From Pedobacter yonginensis (lineage in GTDB: Bacteria; Bacteroidota; Bacteroidia; Sphingobacteriales; Sphingobacteriaceae): a DNA stretch of 64,000 bases. Position 1 is the stretch's first letter. Every line of letters begins with the position of its first letter. Positions 26,322-34,164 of this stretch are shown in pieces. The position numbers were made by a program, and so were the translations under genes. Under the pieces are notes generated by a model. That model made no database searches. It was not told where the DNA came from and worked only from the letters and a program-made list of their open reading frames with translations. The stretch is taken from positions 868,001 through 932,000 of the forward strand of contig NZ_QGNZ01000001.1 of NCBI RefSeq assembly GCF_003173595.1, written 5' to 3'.

Positions 26322-26329
26322 TAATTTTG
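26322..26329 (+). promoter_or_regulatory. -7 promoter box for folB
   Basis: TAATTTTG matches TAnnTTTG and ends 17 bases before the folB ATG. Confidence 0.45.
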
Positions 26330-26346
26330 CGTACATAAAGTAATAA

Positions 26347-26715
26347 ATGAGTCGATTTAAACAAAGCGTAGCTTTAAAAGATGTAAAGTGTTTTGCCCTG
26401 CATGGATTTTATCCAGAAGAACAATTAATTGGTACCCATTTCATCGTAGATTTAGAAACGGAATTTATGGCTAGGGGTTTTGAAGATGAGCTAAGCCAAA
26501 CCGTAAACTATGAGCACCTGAATACCATCATTTTATCTGAAATGAAGAACACGCAAAAACTTTTGGAAACGGTTTTACACAACATCATCTCCAGAGTGAT
26601 TGATCTTTATCCATTTATTGAAACCGTTAACGTAAGCATCAAGAAACTTAACCCTCCAATGCCAGGTCAAATTGGCCATTCCTTTGTTAAACTAACCTAT
26701 ACAGCAGCAGATTAA
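26347..26715 (+). CDS. folB: dihydroneopterin aldolase
   Basis: Cleaves dihydroneopterin to hydroxymethyl-dihydropterin in folate synthesis. 122 residues, normal length. Visible family features: ALKDVKCFALHGFYPEEQLIG (active-site Glu), DLETEF, the YEHL block and VNVSIKKLNPPM near the C-terminus with the catalytic Lys. The GlcD-like gene starts two bases after its stop, so both are probably one transcript although their functions are unrelated. Confidence 0.93.
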   Translation: MSRFKQSVALKDVKCFALHGFYPEEQLIGTHFIVDLETEFMARGFEDELSQTVNYEHLNTIILSEMKNTQKLLETVLHNIISRVIDLYPFIETVNVSIKKLNPPMPGQIGHSFVKLTYTAAD

Positions 26716-26717
26716 AA

Positions 26718-28127
26718 ATGAATTTTACCAAGCTTAATTCTGAAATATTACAAGAAATAAAAAATGCCATTGGCGAAGAAAAAGTTTTTACCGACACCGA
26801 AAGTTTAGAAAACTATAGCCATGATGAAACTGAAGACCTTCATTTTCAACCAGAAGTAGTTGTAAAACCCACCACTACCGAAGAAGTATCGGCTTTACTT
26901 AAAATTTGTAATGCACACCATGTTCCAGTTACCCCGAGGGGCGGGGGCACAGGTTTAAGCGGAGCAGCCCTTCCAATTTTTGGAGGCGTCTCTTTGTCGA
27001 TGGAAAAATTTAAGTCGATCATTGAAATTGATATTGAAAATTTACAGGCAACGGTTGAGCCAGGCGTAATTACAGAGGTTTTCATTAATGCAGTTGGAGA
27101 GCAAGGCTTGCTGTATCCAGTTGATCCAAGCAGTAAAGGTTCATGTTTCATCGGTGGAAACGTAGCACATGGCTCAGGTGGACCAAGGGTGGTAAAATAT
27201 GGAACCATACGCGAATATATTTTAAACTTAGAAGTAGTATTGCCCAATGGCGACATCATCTGGACAGGCGCTAACACCTTAAAATATGCCTCAGGTTATA
27301 ACTTAACCCAATTGATGATTGGCTCTGAAGGTACACTGGGCGTGGTTACTAAAATCGTAACCAAACTGTTGCCAAAACCTTCGCAATCCGTTTTAATGAT
27401 GGGTTCTTTTAGTACAAACGAAGAAGCCTGCGCAGCAGTATCTGCTATTTTTAGGGCTGGAGTTACCCCATCTGCATTAGAGTTTATGGAGAGAAAGGGA
27501 GTGGAATGGGTAATCAAATTTGACGACATTAAGTTTGATTTAAAGGATGATGTGAAAGCATTATTGATGATTGAATTTGATGGTGATGATTTGGATGATA
27601 TTTTCAAAAACTGCGAAAAAACCAATATCGTGCTGGAGGAGCATCACTGCACTGATGTTCTTTTTGCAGATACCGCACAACAAAAAGAAGAACTATGGAG
27701 AATGCGTCGAACGATGGCAGAATCTGTAAAATCCAATTCAGTTTACAAAGAAGAAGATACCGTTGTGCCCCGTGCTGCTTTACCTCAATTAATTAATGGC
27801 ATAAAAGAAATCGGAAGCAAATATGGCTTTGAAAGTGTATGCTATGGCCATGCAGGCGATGGAAATTTGCATGTTAACATCATAAAAGCCGGAATGAGTG
27901 ACGACGATTGGAAAAACAAGCTCAAATACGGCATTACCGAAATCTTTGAATTGACAACTGCGCTGGGGGGTACACTATCGGGAGAGCATGGGATCGGATT
28001 GGTTCAAAAAGAATATATGCCCATTAAATATTCAGAAATTCACTTAAATTTAATGAGGGGTATTAAACAAGTATTTGATCCTAAGGGCATTCTAAACCCT
28101 GGAAAGATGATTCCAGATCAAAATTAA
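26718..28127 (+). CDS. FAD-binding oxidase, glycolate/D-lactate dehydrogenase GlcD-like
   Basis: 469-residue flavoenzyme oxidising a 2-hydroxyacid. The PCMH-type FAD domain is N-terminal: VTPRGGGTGLSGAALP, GVITEVFINAVGEQGLLYPVDPSS and GGNVAHGSGGPRVVKYGTI. The C-terminal FAD-oxidase domain has CYGHAGDGNLHVNI and GEHGIGLVQKEYM and ends in FDPKGILNPGKM. D-lactate, glycolate and 2-hydroxyglutarate are family substrates and cannot be separated here. Translationally close to folB. Confidence 0.93.
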   Translation: MNFTKLNSEILQEIKNAIGEEKVFTDTESLENYSHDETEDLHFQPEVVVKPTTTEEVSALLKICNAHHVPVTPRGGGTGLSGAALPIFGGVSLSMEKFKSIIEIDIENLQATVEPGVITEVFINAVGEQGLLYPVDPSSKGSCFIGGNVAHGSGGPRVVKYGTIREYILNLEVVLPNGDIIWTGANTLKYASGYNLTQLMIGSEGTLGVVTKIVTKLLPKPSQSVLMMGSFSTNEEACAAVSAIFRAGVTPSALEFMERKGVEWVIKFDDIKFDLKDDVKALLMIEFDGDDLDDIFKNCEKTNIVLEEHHCTDVLFADTAQQKEELWRMRRTMAESVKSNSVYKEEDTVVPRAALPQLINGIKEIGSKYGFESVCYGHAGDGNLHVNIIKAGMSDDDWKNKLKYGITEIFELTTALGGTLSGEHGIGLVQKEYMPIKYSEIHLNLMRGIKQVFDPKGILNPGKMIPDQN

Positions 28128-28140
28128 GTTTTGTTTAGAT

Positions 28141-28174
28141 GCACACAGATTAGATTTTCACTGAATCTGTGTGC
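28141..28174 (+). terminator. hairpin downstream of GlcD-like gene
   Basis: Arms GCACACAGATT and AATCTGTGTGC with a 12-base loop just after the stop codon. The T tail is weak (ATATTCTT), so a terminator or RNA-end stabiliser. Confidence 0.55.
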
Positions 28175-28234
28175 ATATTCTTAATTCACTTAAGGTCTGT
28201 TTAAGCCCTATGGGGAAAGACAGATAAGATCAAT

Positions 28235-28376
28235 ATCCCTTAAGATGCTGAAATAAATTCTGCATGACGGGATGTTTATTCAGCATGCCGGATGAATTTA
28301 CAGATATTCGGAGGAAATCGTCCTGACTTGATTTCAGGGTCATAGCTAATTATAGTAGAGATTTTTGTTATCCCGA
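28235..28376. repeat. diverged intergenic palindromic repeats
   Basis: AAGATGCTGAAATAAATTC near 28244 followed by CAGCATGCCGG and by CTTGATTTCAGGGTCAT, all related to the palindromic family at 23987..24265 but more diverged. Confidence 0.6.
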
Positions 28377-28391
28377 ACTCATGTTAACCAA

Positions 28392-28880
28392 TCAGCTGGA
28401 AAGCTGCTCAAAACCCAACATCTTTTGCTTTTCAGCTTCTGGAATGGCCGTGGGTCGGCTGGTGGTGTAATCTACTGCAATACAAACGGTTTTGCCTTTG
28501 CTGCAAATGATTTCTTCATTCCCTTTAACTTTCACAATTTGATATTCTAAATCGAAACTGCTCGTTCCGATGCGTGAGGTTTTAACATGAACAGCAATTT
28601 TATCATTCATTACAATTGGTAAAATATAATCCAATTCGGCATGGGCAATTACAATCCCTGTTTTTTTCCAATCCCATTTTATAATCTCCTCCCAATACTT
28701 TGTTCGGGCAATTTCGAGGTATGTGAAGTACACTGAATTGTTTACGTGGCCCATTAAATCGAAATCAATAAACCGAAGATGAATGTTGGTTTTATAGTTA
28801 AATTGATCAGAAAAACTTCTAATATCTGTCAATTTGTCTTTTGATTTGCTTTTTTTTTGCCAAAATGTCTTAAAAATCAT
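28392..28880 (-). CDS. acyl-CoA thioesterase, 4-hydroxybenzoyl-CoA thioesterase family
   Basis: 162-residue hotdog-fold hydrolase. The family signature RFIDFDLMGHVNNSVYFTYLEIAR includes the catalytic Asp and the VNN turn, and HAELDYILPI forms the core strand. It probably hydrolyses an acyl- or aryl-CoA or acts in membrane-lipid upkeep; substrate unknown. The basic N-terminal 25 residues (KKSKSKDKL) are an extension beyond the usual domain, so a later start cannot be excluded. Divergent from the hsp20 gene. Confidence 0.9.
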   Translation of the reverse strand: MIFKTFWQKKSKSKDKLTDIRSFSDQFNYKTNIHLRFIDFDLMGHVNNSVYFTYLEIARTKYWEEIIKWDWKKTGIVIAHAELDYILPIVMNDKIAVHVKTSRIGTSSFDLEYQIVKVKGNEEIICSKGKTVCIAVDYTTSRPTAIPEAEKQKMLGFEQLSS

Positions 28881-28948
28881 AAATATTTGAATTGGTATGT
28901 AAGTTGAATATGCTGTATTATCAAATTAAAAAATAAAGAATTATAGAT

Positions 28949-29383
28949 ATGACACTTGTAAATTTTAACAACAGAACCCGCAACACAGCACCTTACTTTA
29001 ACAATGTTTTTGATTCATTGTTTAGCGATGCCATTACTAAAAACAAAATGGTCAACAAATCGCCAAATGTGAACATCAGTGAAACTGAAAGTGCTTATGT
29101 TATTGACATTGCAGCGCCTGGTTTGAAAAAAGAAGACTTTCAGATTAATTTAAAGAAAGATACGCTTTCTGTTTGGGCCGAAGTGAAAAAAGAAGAAACA
29201 GCATCTGCTAAAGATTTTACCCGTAAAGAATTTGATTACAGCTCATTCGCCAGATCATTTAATTTACCCGAAAGCGCAGATGGAGATAAAATTACCGCTG
29301 AATATAAAGATGGCATATTAAGCATCAACATCAGCAAAAAAGACGATAGCAAATTACAACACAAAGAAATTGTAGTATCGTAA
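28949..29383 (+). CDS. Hsp20/alpha-crystallin small heat-shock protein
   Basis: 144-residue ATP-independent chaperone. The alpha-crystallin domain spans about 38-140 (NVNISETESAYVIDIAAPGLKKEDFQINL ... FNLPESADGDKITAEYKDGILSI), with the usual GILSI motif near the end. The N-terminal arm has NVFDSLFSDAI. Holds unfolded proteins until DnaK acts. A terminator follows at 29438. No heat-shock operator such as CIRCE was seen upstream. Confidence 0.95.
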   Translation: MTLVNFNNRTRNTAPYFNNVFDSLFSDAITKNKMVNKSPNVNISETESAYVIDIAAPGLKKEDFQINLKKDTLSVWAEVKKEETASAKDFTRKEFDYSSFARSFNLPESADGDKITAEYKDGILSINISKKDDSKLQHKEIVVS

Positions 29384-29437
29384 CTAAAGGTTTTCTCGAA
29401 AGAGGATTTTTCATAATCGTTTTAGGTTTAGGTTTTA

Positions 29438-29474
29438 TAGGGTTAATGCTGGATGGCGTTAACCCTATTTTTTT
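29438..29474 (+). terminator. intrinsic terminator for hsp20
   Basis: Arms TAGGGTTAA and TTAACCCTA, 12-base loop, followed by a run of eight T. Confidence 0.85.
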
Positions 29475-29540
29475 AAGTATTCATCTAATGTTTCGTCATA
29501 ACTAATCAACCAAGAATACCAGCGAACTAATGATTTTTGC

Positions 29541-29548
29541 TATTTTTG
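29541..29548 (+). promoter_or_regulatory. -7 promoter box touching the start of the 29553 gene
   Basis: TATTTTTG matches TAnnTTTG and ends four bases before the ATG at 29553, so transcription would begin at or next to the start codon (leaderless or nearly so). Confidence 0.4.
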
Positions 29549-29552
29549 CAAA

Positions 29553-30866
29553 ATGGAAAGAGAAATTCTGGATACGAAGCGAAAAGCGTTAAAAATAAAT
29601 CTTGACCCACGCATTTACGGCACTTTTGCCGAAATAGGTGCTGGCCAAGAAGTTTCAAGGAACTTTTTTAACGCTGGGGCCGCATCCGGAACGGTTGCTA
29701 AAACCATGTCTGCTTATGATATGACCTTTAGTGATGCCATTTATGGTGCCGAAGCTTCAGGCAGATACGTAAGTCAGAACCGACTGCTTCAAATGCTCGA
29801 TCACGAATTCAGTTTGCTTAACGAACGCTTATCTGGTGAGAAATATGAAAGCCGTACGTTCTTTGCTTTTGCCGATACAGTTACTACACTCAATTACAAA
29901 CGAACCAACGAGCCCCACGGTTGGGTTGGAATTTGTTTCCAAAGTGAACCAGGAGGCTTACCAAATGAAATATTTTTCCATGTAAGGCTGTTGGATACAG
30001 ATGTGAACATGCAACAGCGTGTACTGGGAATTATTGGTGTAAATCTCGTATATGCAGCATTTTATTACCACGAAGATCCGCAATTGATGGTTGAATCTTT
30101 GGCTGATAATTTAACAATCGATTCGGTTGAAATTGATTTGATTTCGGTTAAAGGCCCAGCATTTCCCAATGCCAACAACATCTTACTTAATCTGTATATG
30201 ATTATGAAAGATTTTTCAGCAGCAGCCATTTTCGATTCTGATGCCCACCCACGTCAAGCTAAAGATTTATTGTATAAAAAGGATATTATGATTTTGAGAA
30301 CCAAATACGGTCAAAAATCATTGCCTAACTTTAATTTGTTTAATAAAGCTACCGATCAATTTAAACGCACCAATCAAGTTGCCGAAGGGAATTTAGCCGT
30401 AATGATTGAAGTTTTATTAACCAACGTACTTACTGAAGCACAAGAAACCCCAGATGATGTTGATTTAGAGGCCGTTGCCAAGCGTACCCAAGAAATGTGC
30501 GATACCGGAAACATCGTTATCGTATCCAACTTCACACGTCATAATCGCTTAGCTAAGTATTTAGATCGTTGCAAGCCGAAAAGCGTAGGCTTAGCCACCA
30601 ACATCAACAACCTCAAATTTGTATTTAACTCAACCAATTTCGGAGAAAATTATTCGGGCCAATTATTGAGTTATGTAAACGATATGTTTAGCAAAAACGT
30701 GCGCTTATTTGCCTATCCTTTTTTGGATAAGAAAACGAATGAGGTGATTACAACTGCAAATATGCCCGTAACTCCAGAGGCGAAACCACTATTCGATTTT
30801 TTATTGATAAATGGCTACATCACTGATATTAAGGATTACAGCGAAGACGAAGTAAAAACAGTTTAA
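29553..30866 (+). CDS. conserved cytoplasmic protein of unknown function (437 aa)
   Basis: 437 residues, no signal peptide or membrane segment. It opens EREILDTKRKALKINLDPRI, then GTFAEIGAGQEVSRNFFNAGAASGT-like glycine-rich text and a long mixed alpha/beta region. It has the look of a conserved family that I have met in other Bacteroidota; database labels such as TonB-dependent receptor or nicotinate-nucleotide adenylyltransferase may be attached to relatives, but no receptor barrel, plug or HxGH nucleotidyltransferase motif is visible. The EIGAGQEVSRNFF stretch suggests a nucleotide- or cofactor-binding turn, unproven. Single gene. Confidence 0.85.
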   Translation: MEREILDTKRKALKINLDPRIYGTFAEIGAGQEVSRNFFNAGAASGTVAKTMSAYDMTFSDAIYGAEASGRYVSQNRLLQMLDHEFSLLNERLSGEKYESRTFFAFADTVTTLNYKRTNEPHGWVGICFQSEPGGLPNEIFFHVRLLDTDVNMQQRVLGIIGVNLVYAAFYYHEDPQLMVESLADNLTIDSVEIDLISVKGPAFPNANNILLNLYMIMKDFSAAAIFDSDAHPRQAKDLLYKKDIMILRTKYGQKSLPNFNLFNKATDQFKRTNQVAEGNLAVMIEVLLTNVLTEAQETPDDVDLEAVAKRTQEMCDTGNIVIVSNFTRHNRLAKYLDRCKPKSVGLATNINNLKFVFNSTNFGENYSGQLLSYVNDMFSKNVRLFAYPFLDKKTNEVITTANMPVTPEAKPLFDFLLINGYITDIKDYSEDEVKTV

Positions 30867-30873
30867 GTGGTAG

Positions 30874-31902
30874 CTATGGAAGCTCATTTAAAACAGAACC
30901 ATTTGCGGTAACTTCAAAGGTGTGCCTAATGCCGCATTTTAAAGCGAAATTATTTCTCTGATGGCCGACTGGAAAATCGAATGCGATTGGATAATTGTAT
31001 TCTGAAACCTTTTCTAAAACAATATCGTAAATGGTCTTTCCAAATTCTTCACCAGCATCATCAGGTTTGATTTTAAATCCACCAACGATTAGCCCTTTTA
31101 GGTTTTTCAATTTCCCGCTTCGTTTTAAATTCCAAAACATTCTGTCGATGCTGTATAGATATTCGCCGGTATCTTCAACAAAAAGGATTTTATTGCGTGT
31201 ATCCAAATCAGATTCGCTGCCCGCTAAGGTTTCTATAATGCTTAAATTTCCACCCACTAAAATGCCCTCAGCCTTTCCATTTCTATTTTTTTGGTTAAGT
31301 GGGGCGGTGTAGGTCATCTTTTCGCCCATCAAGGCATTTTTAATCGACAAAATAGTTTCCACCTGAATGGGTTCGGCGAGGGCCCAATCATCTGGAAAAC
31401 TGTTGCACATTTTCGAATGTATAGAAGCAATGCCATAATTTCTAGTCAAATGGCAATGTAAAACGGTAATGTCACTAAAACCGATAATCCATTTCGGATT
31501 TCTTTTGAAATGGGTAAAATCGAGCTTATCAAGTATTCTAACAAAACCATAACCACCACGGGCGCACATAATGGCCTTAACATCTGGATTATCAAGCATT
31601 TGCTGAAAATCACCACGCCTTTCATCATCGGTTCCACCATAGGTAAAATCGCGCTTTCCTATGGTTGTACCTACTTTAACATTTAATCCCCAAGTTTGCA
31701 TTTGTAAAACTGATGGCTGAATTTGGTCGGTGGTGATGTATCCGGCAGGACTTGTAATTCCGATGGTATCGCCGGGTTTTAAATAGGGTGGTATCTTGAA
31801 AGAAGGGGAGGCTTCGCTATCAACTGCTTTCGCTAAAGTTTTGAAGGCAGGAATAGCAGTTGTTGCAACTAGGAATGAAGACAGGAAATATTTTCTATTC
31901 AT
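30874..31902 (-). CDS. LD-carboxypeptidase, peptidase family S66
   Basis: Cleaves the terminal D-Ala from murein tetrapeptides during peptidoglycan recycling. 342 residues from ATG at 31902; this start gives a signal sequence (MNRKYFLSSFLVATTAIPAF) whereas the frame to 31983 runs into the upstream terminator. S66 features: YLKPGDTIGITSPAG, CARGGYGFVRILDKLD, nucleophile Ser in IGFSDITVLH, ILFVEDTGEYLYSIDRM and the C-terminal His in CGIRHTFEV. A signal peptide suggests periplasmic location, unlike cytoplasmic E. coli LdcA. Confidence 0.93.
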   Translation of the reverse strand: MNRKYFLSSFLVATTAIPAFKTLAKAVDSEASPSFKIPPYLKPGDTIGITSPAGYITTDQIQPSVLQMQTWGLNVKVGTTIGKRDFTYGGTDDERRGDFQQMLDNPDVKAIMCARGGYGFVRILDKLDFTHFKRNPKWIIGFSDITVLHCHLTRNYGIASIHSKMCNSFPDDWALAEPIQVETILSIKNALMGEKMTYTAPLNQKNRNGKAEGILVGGNLSIIETLAGSESDLDTRNKILFVEDTGEYLYSIDRMFWNLKRSGKLKNLKGLIVGGFKIKPDDAGEEFGKTIYDIVLEKVSEYNYPIAFDFPVGHQRNNFALKCGIRHTFEVTANGSVLNELP

Positions 31903-31965
31903 TAAAATCAGATTGAGATGTGACAGAGCGAATATAAGATTTATTGCAATTTGCCTATCATAGAA

Positions 31966-31993
31966 AAAGGGATTTATATCCATAAATCCCTTT
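31966..31993 (-). terminator. terminator of the tRNA-like transcription unit
   Basis: Perfect 12-bp stem AAAGGGATTTAT / ATAAATCCCTTT with a four-base loop. On the minus strand it is followed by a T run (complement of 31964-31968), so it ends transcription arriving from 32279 toward the S66 gene. Confidence 0.7.
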
Positions 31994-32095
31994 CATAAAC
32001 CAAACAAATTAATCTGTAATAGATTTGTATAATGTGAATTAACTAATTAACCAATAAGGAAATAGAATGTTTTATTTATTTTGAATTAAATAGTT

Positions 32096-32120
32096 AAGGC
32101 TATCCATCGCGGATAGCCTT
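32096..32120 (-). ncRNA. hairpin downstream of the tRNA-like element
   Basis: Perfect 10-bp stem AAGGCTATCC / GGATAGCCTT with loop ATCGC. Not followed by a T run on either strand, so a structural element rather than a terminator. Confidence 0.5.
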
Positions 32121-32158
32121 GCTAACAACAAAACAAATATAAGATAACCAAATGTTTA

Positions 32159-32206
32159 CCTGATTTGAGCAAAAATCAGGCATTTAAGTGCTATGAGCTA
32201 CACTTA
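32159..32206 (-). ncRNA. two hairpins directly after the tRNA-like element
   Basis: On the minus strand, TAAGTG/CACTTA arms (32185..32206) come first and then CCTGATTT/AAATCAGG (32159..32180). They begin two bases after the tRNA-like domain. Confidence 0.45.
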
Positions 32207-32207
32207 G

Positions 32208-32279
32208 CGGCCTAGTAATGGATTCGAACCATTGTACCAAGGTTTATGAAACCCATACCTTCCAATCGGTCAACTGGCC
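32208..32279 (-). tRNA. tRNA-like cloverleaf, anticodon CAT, atypical or degenerate
   Basis: Minus strand. Acceptor GGCCAGT pairs with ACT-A-GGCC only if one A is bulged. U8 is present; the D arm is ACC/GGT with loop GATTGGAA (invariant GG and A21). Anticodon arm TGGGT / TTCATAA / ACCTT has U33 and anticodon CAT but a U-U at 27-43 and a G-U at 28-42. Variable loop GGTAC. The T arm is perfect: AATGG, TTCGAAT, CCATT. No encoded CCA; discriminator G. The invariant bases are kept, yet the bulged acceptor and weak anticodon stem are unlike a normal Bacteroidota tRNA-Met. Confidence 0.55.
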
Positions 32280-32284
32280 ATATT

Positions 32285-32446
32285 TTAAAACTGCTTAAAG
32301 GTTAAATAATTTTTCAACTCAGCAATCTGTTCAACTGATAATTGATCTTCCTCTTTGAAATTTAAATCCGTTTCGGTTTCATTAATGGATTGATGGTTAA
32401 GATTTGGATAATCATCTATCGCCGGAAATTGAAAGTAGAGAGACAT
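32285..32446 (-). CDS. short ORF (53 aa) directly before the tRNA-like element
   Basis: ATG at 32446, TAA at 32287..32285, five bases before the tRNA-like 5' end. The protein begins MSLYFQFPAIDDYPNLNHQS and ends LSVEQIAELKNYLTFKQF; it is acidic, soluble and predicted helical at the C-terminus. A TATATTTG box lies 51 bases upstream on the same strand. Codon use looks like real coding sequence, but no family is recognised and the shortness makes it uncertain. Confidence 0.55.
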   Translation of the reverse strand: MSLYFQFPAIDDYPNLNHQSINETETDLNFKEEDQLSVEQIAELKNYLTFKQF

Positions 32447-32497
32447 ATTTAAAACCTTTTTGTTTTACACCTAAACCTATTCCTCGTAAACGTTTAG

Positions 32498-32505
32498 CAA
32501 ATATA
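32498..32505 (-). promoter_or_regulatory. -7 promoter box for the short ORF/tRNA-like unit
   Basis: Minus strand TATATTTG, exact TAnnTTTG match; no clear -33 TTG in the AT-rich DNA upstream. Confidence 0.4.
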
Positions 32506-32639
32506 TAATTATTATATTAAATCTATAGATTAAGTAGTATTTATTTTATTATTTATTTTTATCTATGTAATTTTCGCGTTTGAATAAACTATTTTTTGGG
32601 CTCGGATTTAGGAATAAGTGGGCTATTATATAATAAAAC

Positions 32640-32647
32640 TAATTTTG
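32640..32647 (+). promoter_or_regulatory. -7 promoter box for the DEAD-box-like gene
   Basis: TAATTTTG matches TAnnTTTG. It implies a leader of about 125 bases to the proposed GTG start at 32781. Confidence 0.4.
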
Positions 32648-32780
32648 CTTGAATCTTCATTTTAGAAAGAAGGCTGTGTTTGGAAATTTAATTATTCATT
32701 TTCAGCTCCTAGTTTCAATTGATTTCTTGAAAGCTAATTATTTTAAGGATATTTGCAAATCATATATTAAAACAACAATT

Positions 32781-34079
32781 GTGTCTTTAGATAAATTAAA
32801 ACTCAGTAAGCCATTGGTTGCTGCCATGACTGATGCCGGATTTTTAACCCCAAAGGAAATTCAAGCCAGAACCATGTCACGCATTTTAGGCGGACAAGAT
32901 GTTATAGCTGTTGGTCCGGAAGGTTCTGGAAAAACAACAACCTATGTGTTGGCTACGCTGATGAAATTGAAATATGCTTTTGAAGAGGCGCCAAGGGCAC
33001 TAATATTAGTGCCTGATGCAGAGCATGTTGACCACGTTTTAGAACAGTTTAAATTGTTAAACCGTAATAATACATTTAGAATTATTGGAATTGACAGCAG
33101 GGGTGCAGTTGATACTCAAATGAATGAAATTACCGATGGTGTTGACATTATTGTTGCCGTACCCGATAGAGCTAGAGCGCTTTACTTAAAATTGGCACTT
33201 AACACCAATAAAATACAGTTGTTTATTGTTGACAATGCAGAGTTAATCGTTAAAAAAGGCTTGCAATTGCCTGTTGTTGAGTTGGCAAATAGTGCTTATA
33301 AATCGCAACACGTGGTTTTTACAGAAGTCATCCATGAGAAATTAAAGCTGATGATAAGTCCTTTTATGAAAGACTCTACCACCACGATTGAGGTAGATGA
33401 AATTGGGGAACAGAAGGCTGAAGTTTACCAACAGATGCTGTATCACGTACCTAACTTCAGAACAAAGCTTAATCTTTTAACTTTGCTTTTAAGCGATGCG
33501 GATGTTTTTGATAAAGTTTTAGTTTTTGTAAACACCAGATTAACAGCCCAAACTGTTTACAAAAATTTCAATCACGTAAACGAGACCGAAATCACCATTT
33601 ACAAGCCTTTATTTTTTGATGATGCTGGTTATGATGACATTGAGGACTTTAAAGAGAATCCAGAATCGAGAATCCTTATCGTTGCAAACGAAAATTTAAC
33701 GGATTTGAATATAGAGGGTATTCCATTTATTATTCATTTGGAATTGCCAGAGCAGAAGGAAACTTTAATTCAGCGAATTGTTAAGCGTACAGATGAAGAT
33801 GTGGTTGCCATTACTTTCTCTACGGATATTGAATTAATTGAAGTAAAAAAAATTGAGCAAGCGGTTGGACAAAGAATGGAGGTGATGGAATTGCCTGAAG
33901 AATTGAAGATTGTTGATGCTGGACCAAAACCCAAAAAGAAAAAAGGTGACGAAGAGGATGATTCATCTGAACGTGGTGCCGCCTTTCACGAGAAGAAAGC
34001 CAGTAATTTAAAAAACTACAACTACAGTGCTGGCACCAAAGCAAAGATGACCTATAAAAATAAAAAGGGACTATCGTAA
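32781..34079 (+). CDS. DEAD-box helicase-like protein with degenerate motifs
   Basis: 432 residues from GTG at 32781, where the typical opening SLDKLKLSKPLVAAM begins; the frame is open back to 32649 but that part lacks homology features and lies by the promoter. The Q motif (FLTPKEIQARTM) and Walker A (GPEGSGKT, 45-52) are good. Motif II is DNAE instead of DEAD (151-154), SAT is replaced by FTE, the PTRELA motif by PDAEH, and motif VI reads QRIVKRTD instead of HRxGRxxR. The C-terminus is a lysine-rich tail with KPKKKKGDEED. It may bind RNA and ATP but unwind poorly. Confidence 0.88.
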   Translation: MSLDKLKLSKPLVAAMTDAGFLTPKEIQARTMSRILGGQDVIAVGPEGSGKTTTYVLATLMKLKYAFEEAPRALILVPDAEHVDHVLEQFKLLNRNNTFRIIGIDSRGAVDTQMNEITDGVDIIVAVPDRARALYLKLALNTNKIQLFIVDNAELIVKKGLQLPVVELANSAYKSQHVVFTEVIHEKLKLMISPFMKDSTTTIEVDEIGEQKAEVYQQMLYHVPNFRTKLNLLTLLLSDADVFDKVLVFVNTRLTAQTVYKNFNHVNETEITIYKPLFFDDAGYDDIEDFKENPESRILIVANENLTDLNIEGIPFIIHLELPEQKETLIQRIVKRTDEDVVAITFSTDIELIEVKKIEQAVGQRMEVMELPEELKIVDAGPKPKKKKGDEEDDSSERGAAFHEKKASNLKNYNYSAGTKAKMTYKNKKGLS

Positions 34080-34117
34080 TTTCCCCTCCAAATCATTTCA
34101 AATTTTGTTCAAAAAAA

Positions 34118-34146
34118 AACTCCCGATTTTCATCGGGAGTTTTTTG
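34118..34146. terminator. bidirectional terminator between helicase-like gene and ompA-like gene
   Basis: Arms AACTCCCGAT and ATCGGGAGTT flanked by a run of nine A and a run of T, serving both convergent genes. Confidence 0.88.
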
Positions 34147-34164
34147 TTAAGTGTTGCTTTACAA

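Noticed and set aside
32208..32279. tmRNA or ordinary tRNA-Met
   Set aside because: tmRNA lacks an anticodon arm and has its two tRNA halves far apart; ordinary tRNA-Met would not have the bulged acceptor. Kept as tRNA-like instead.
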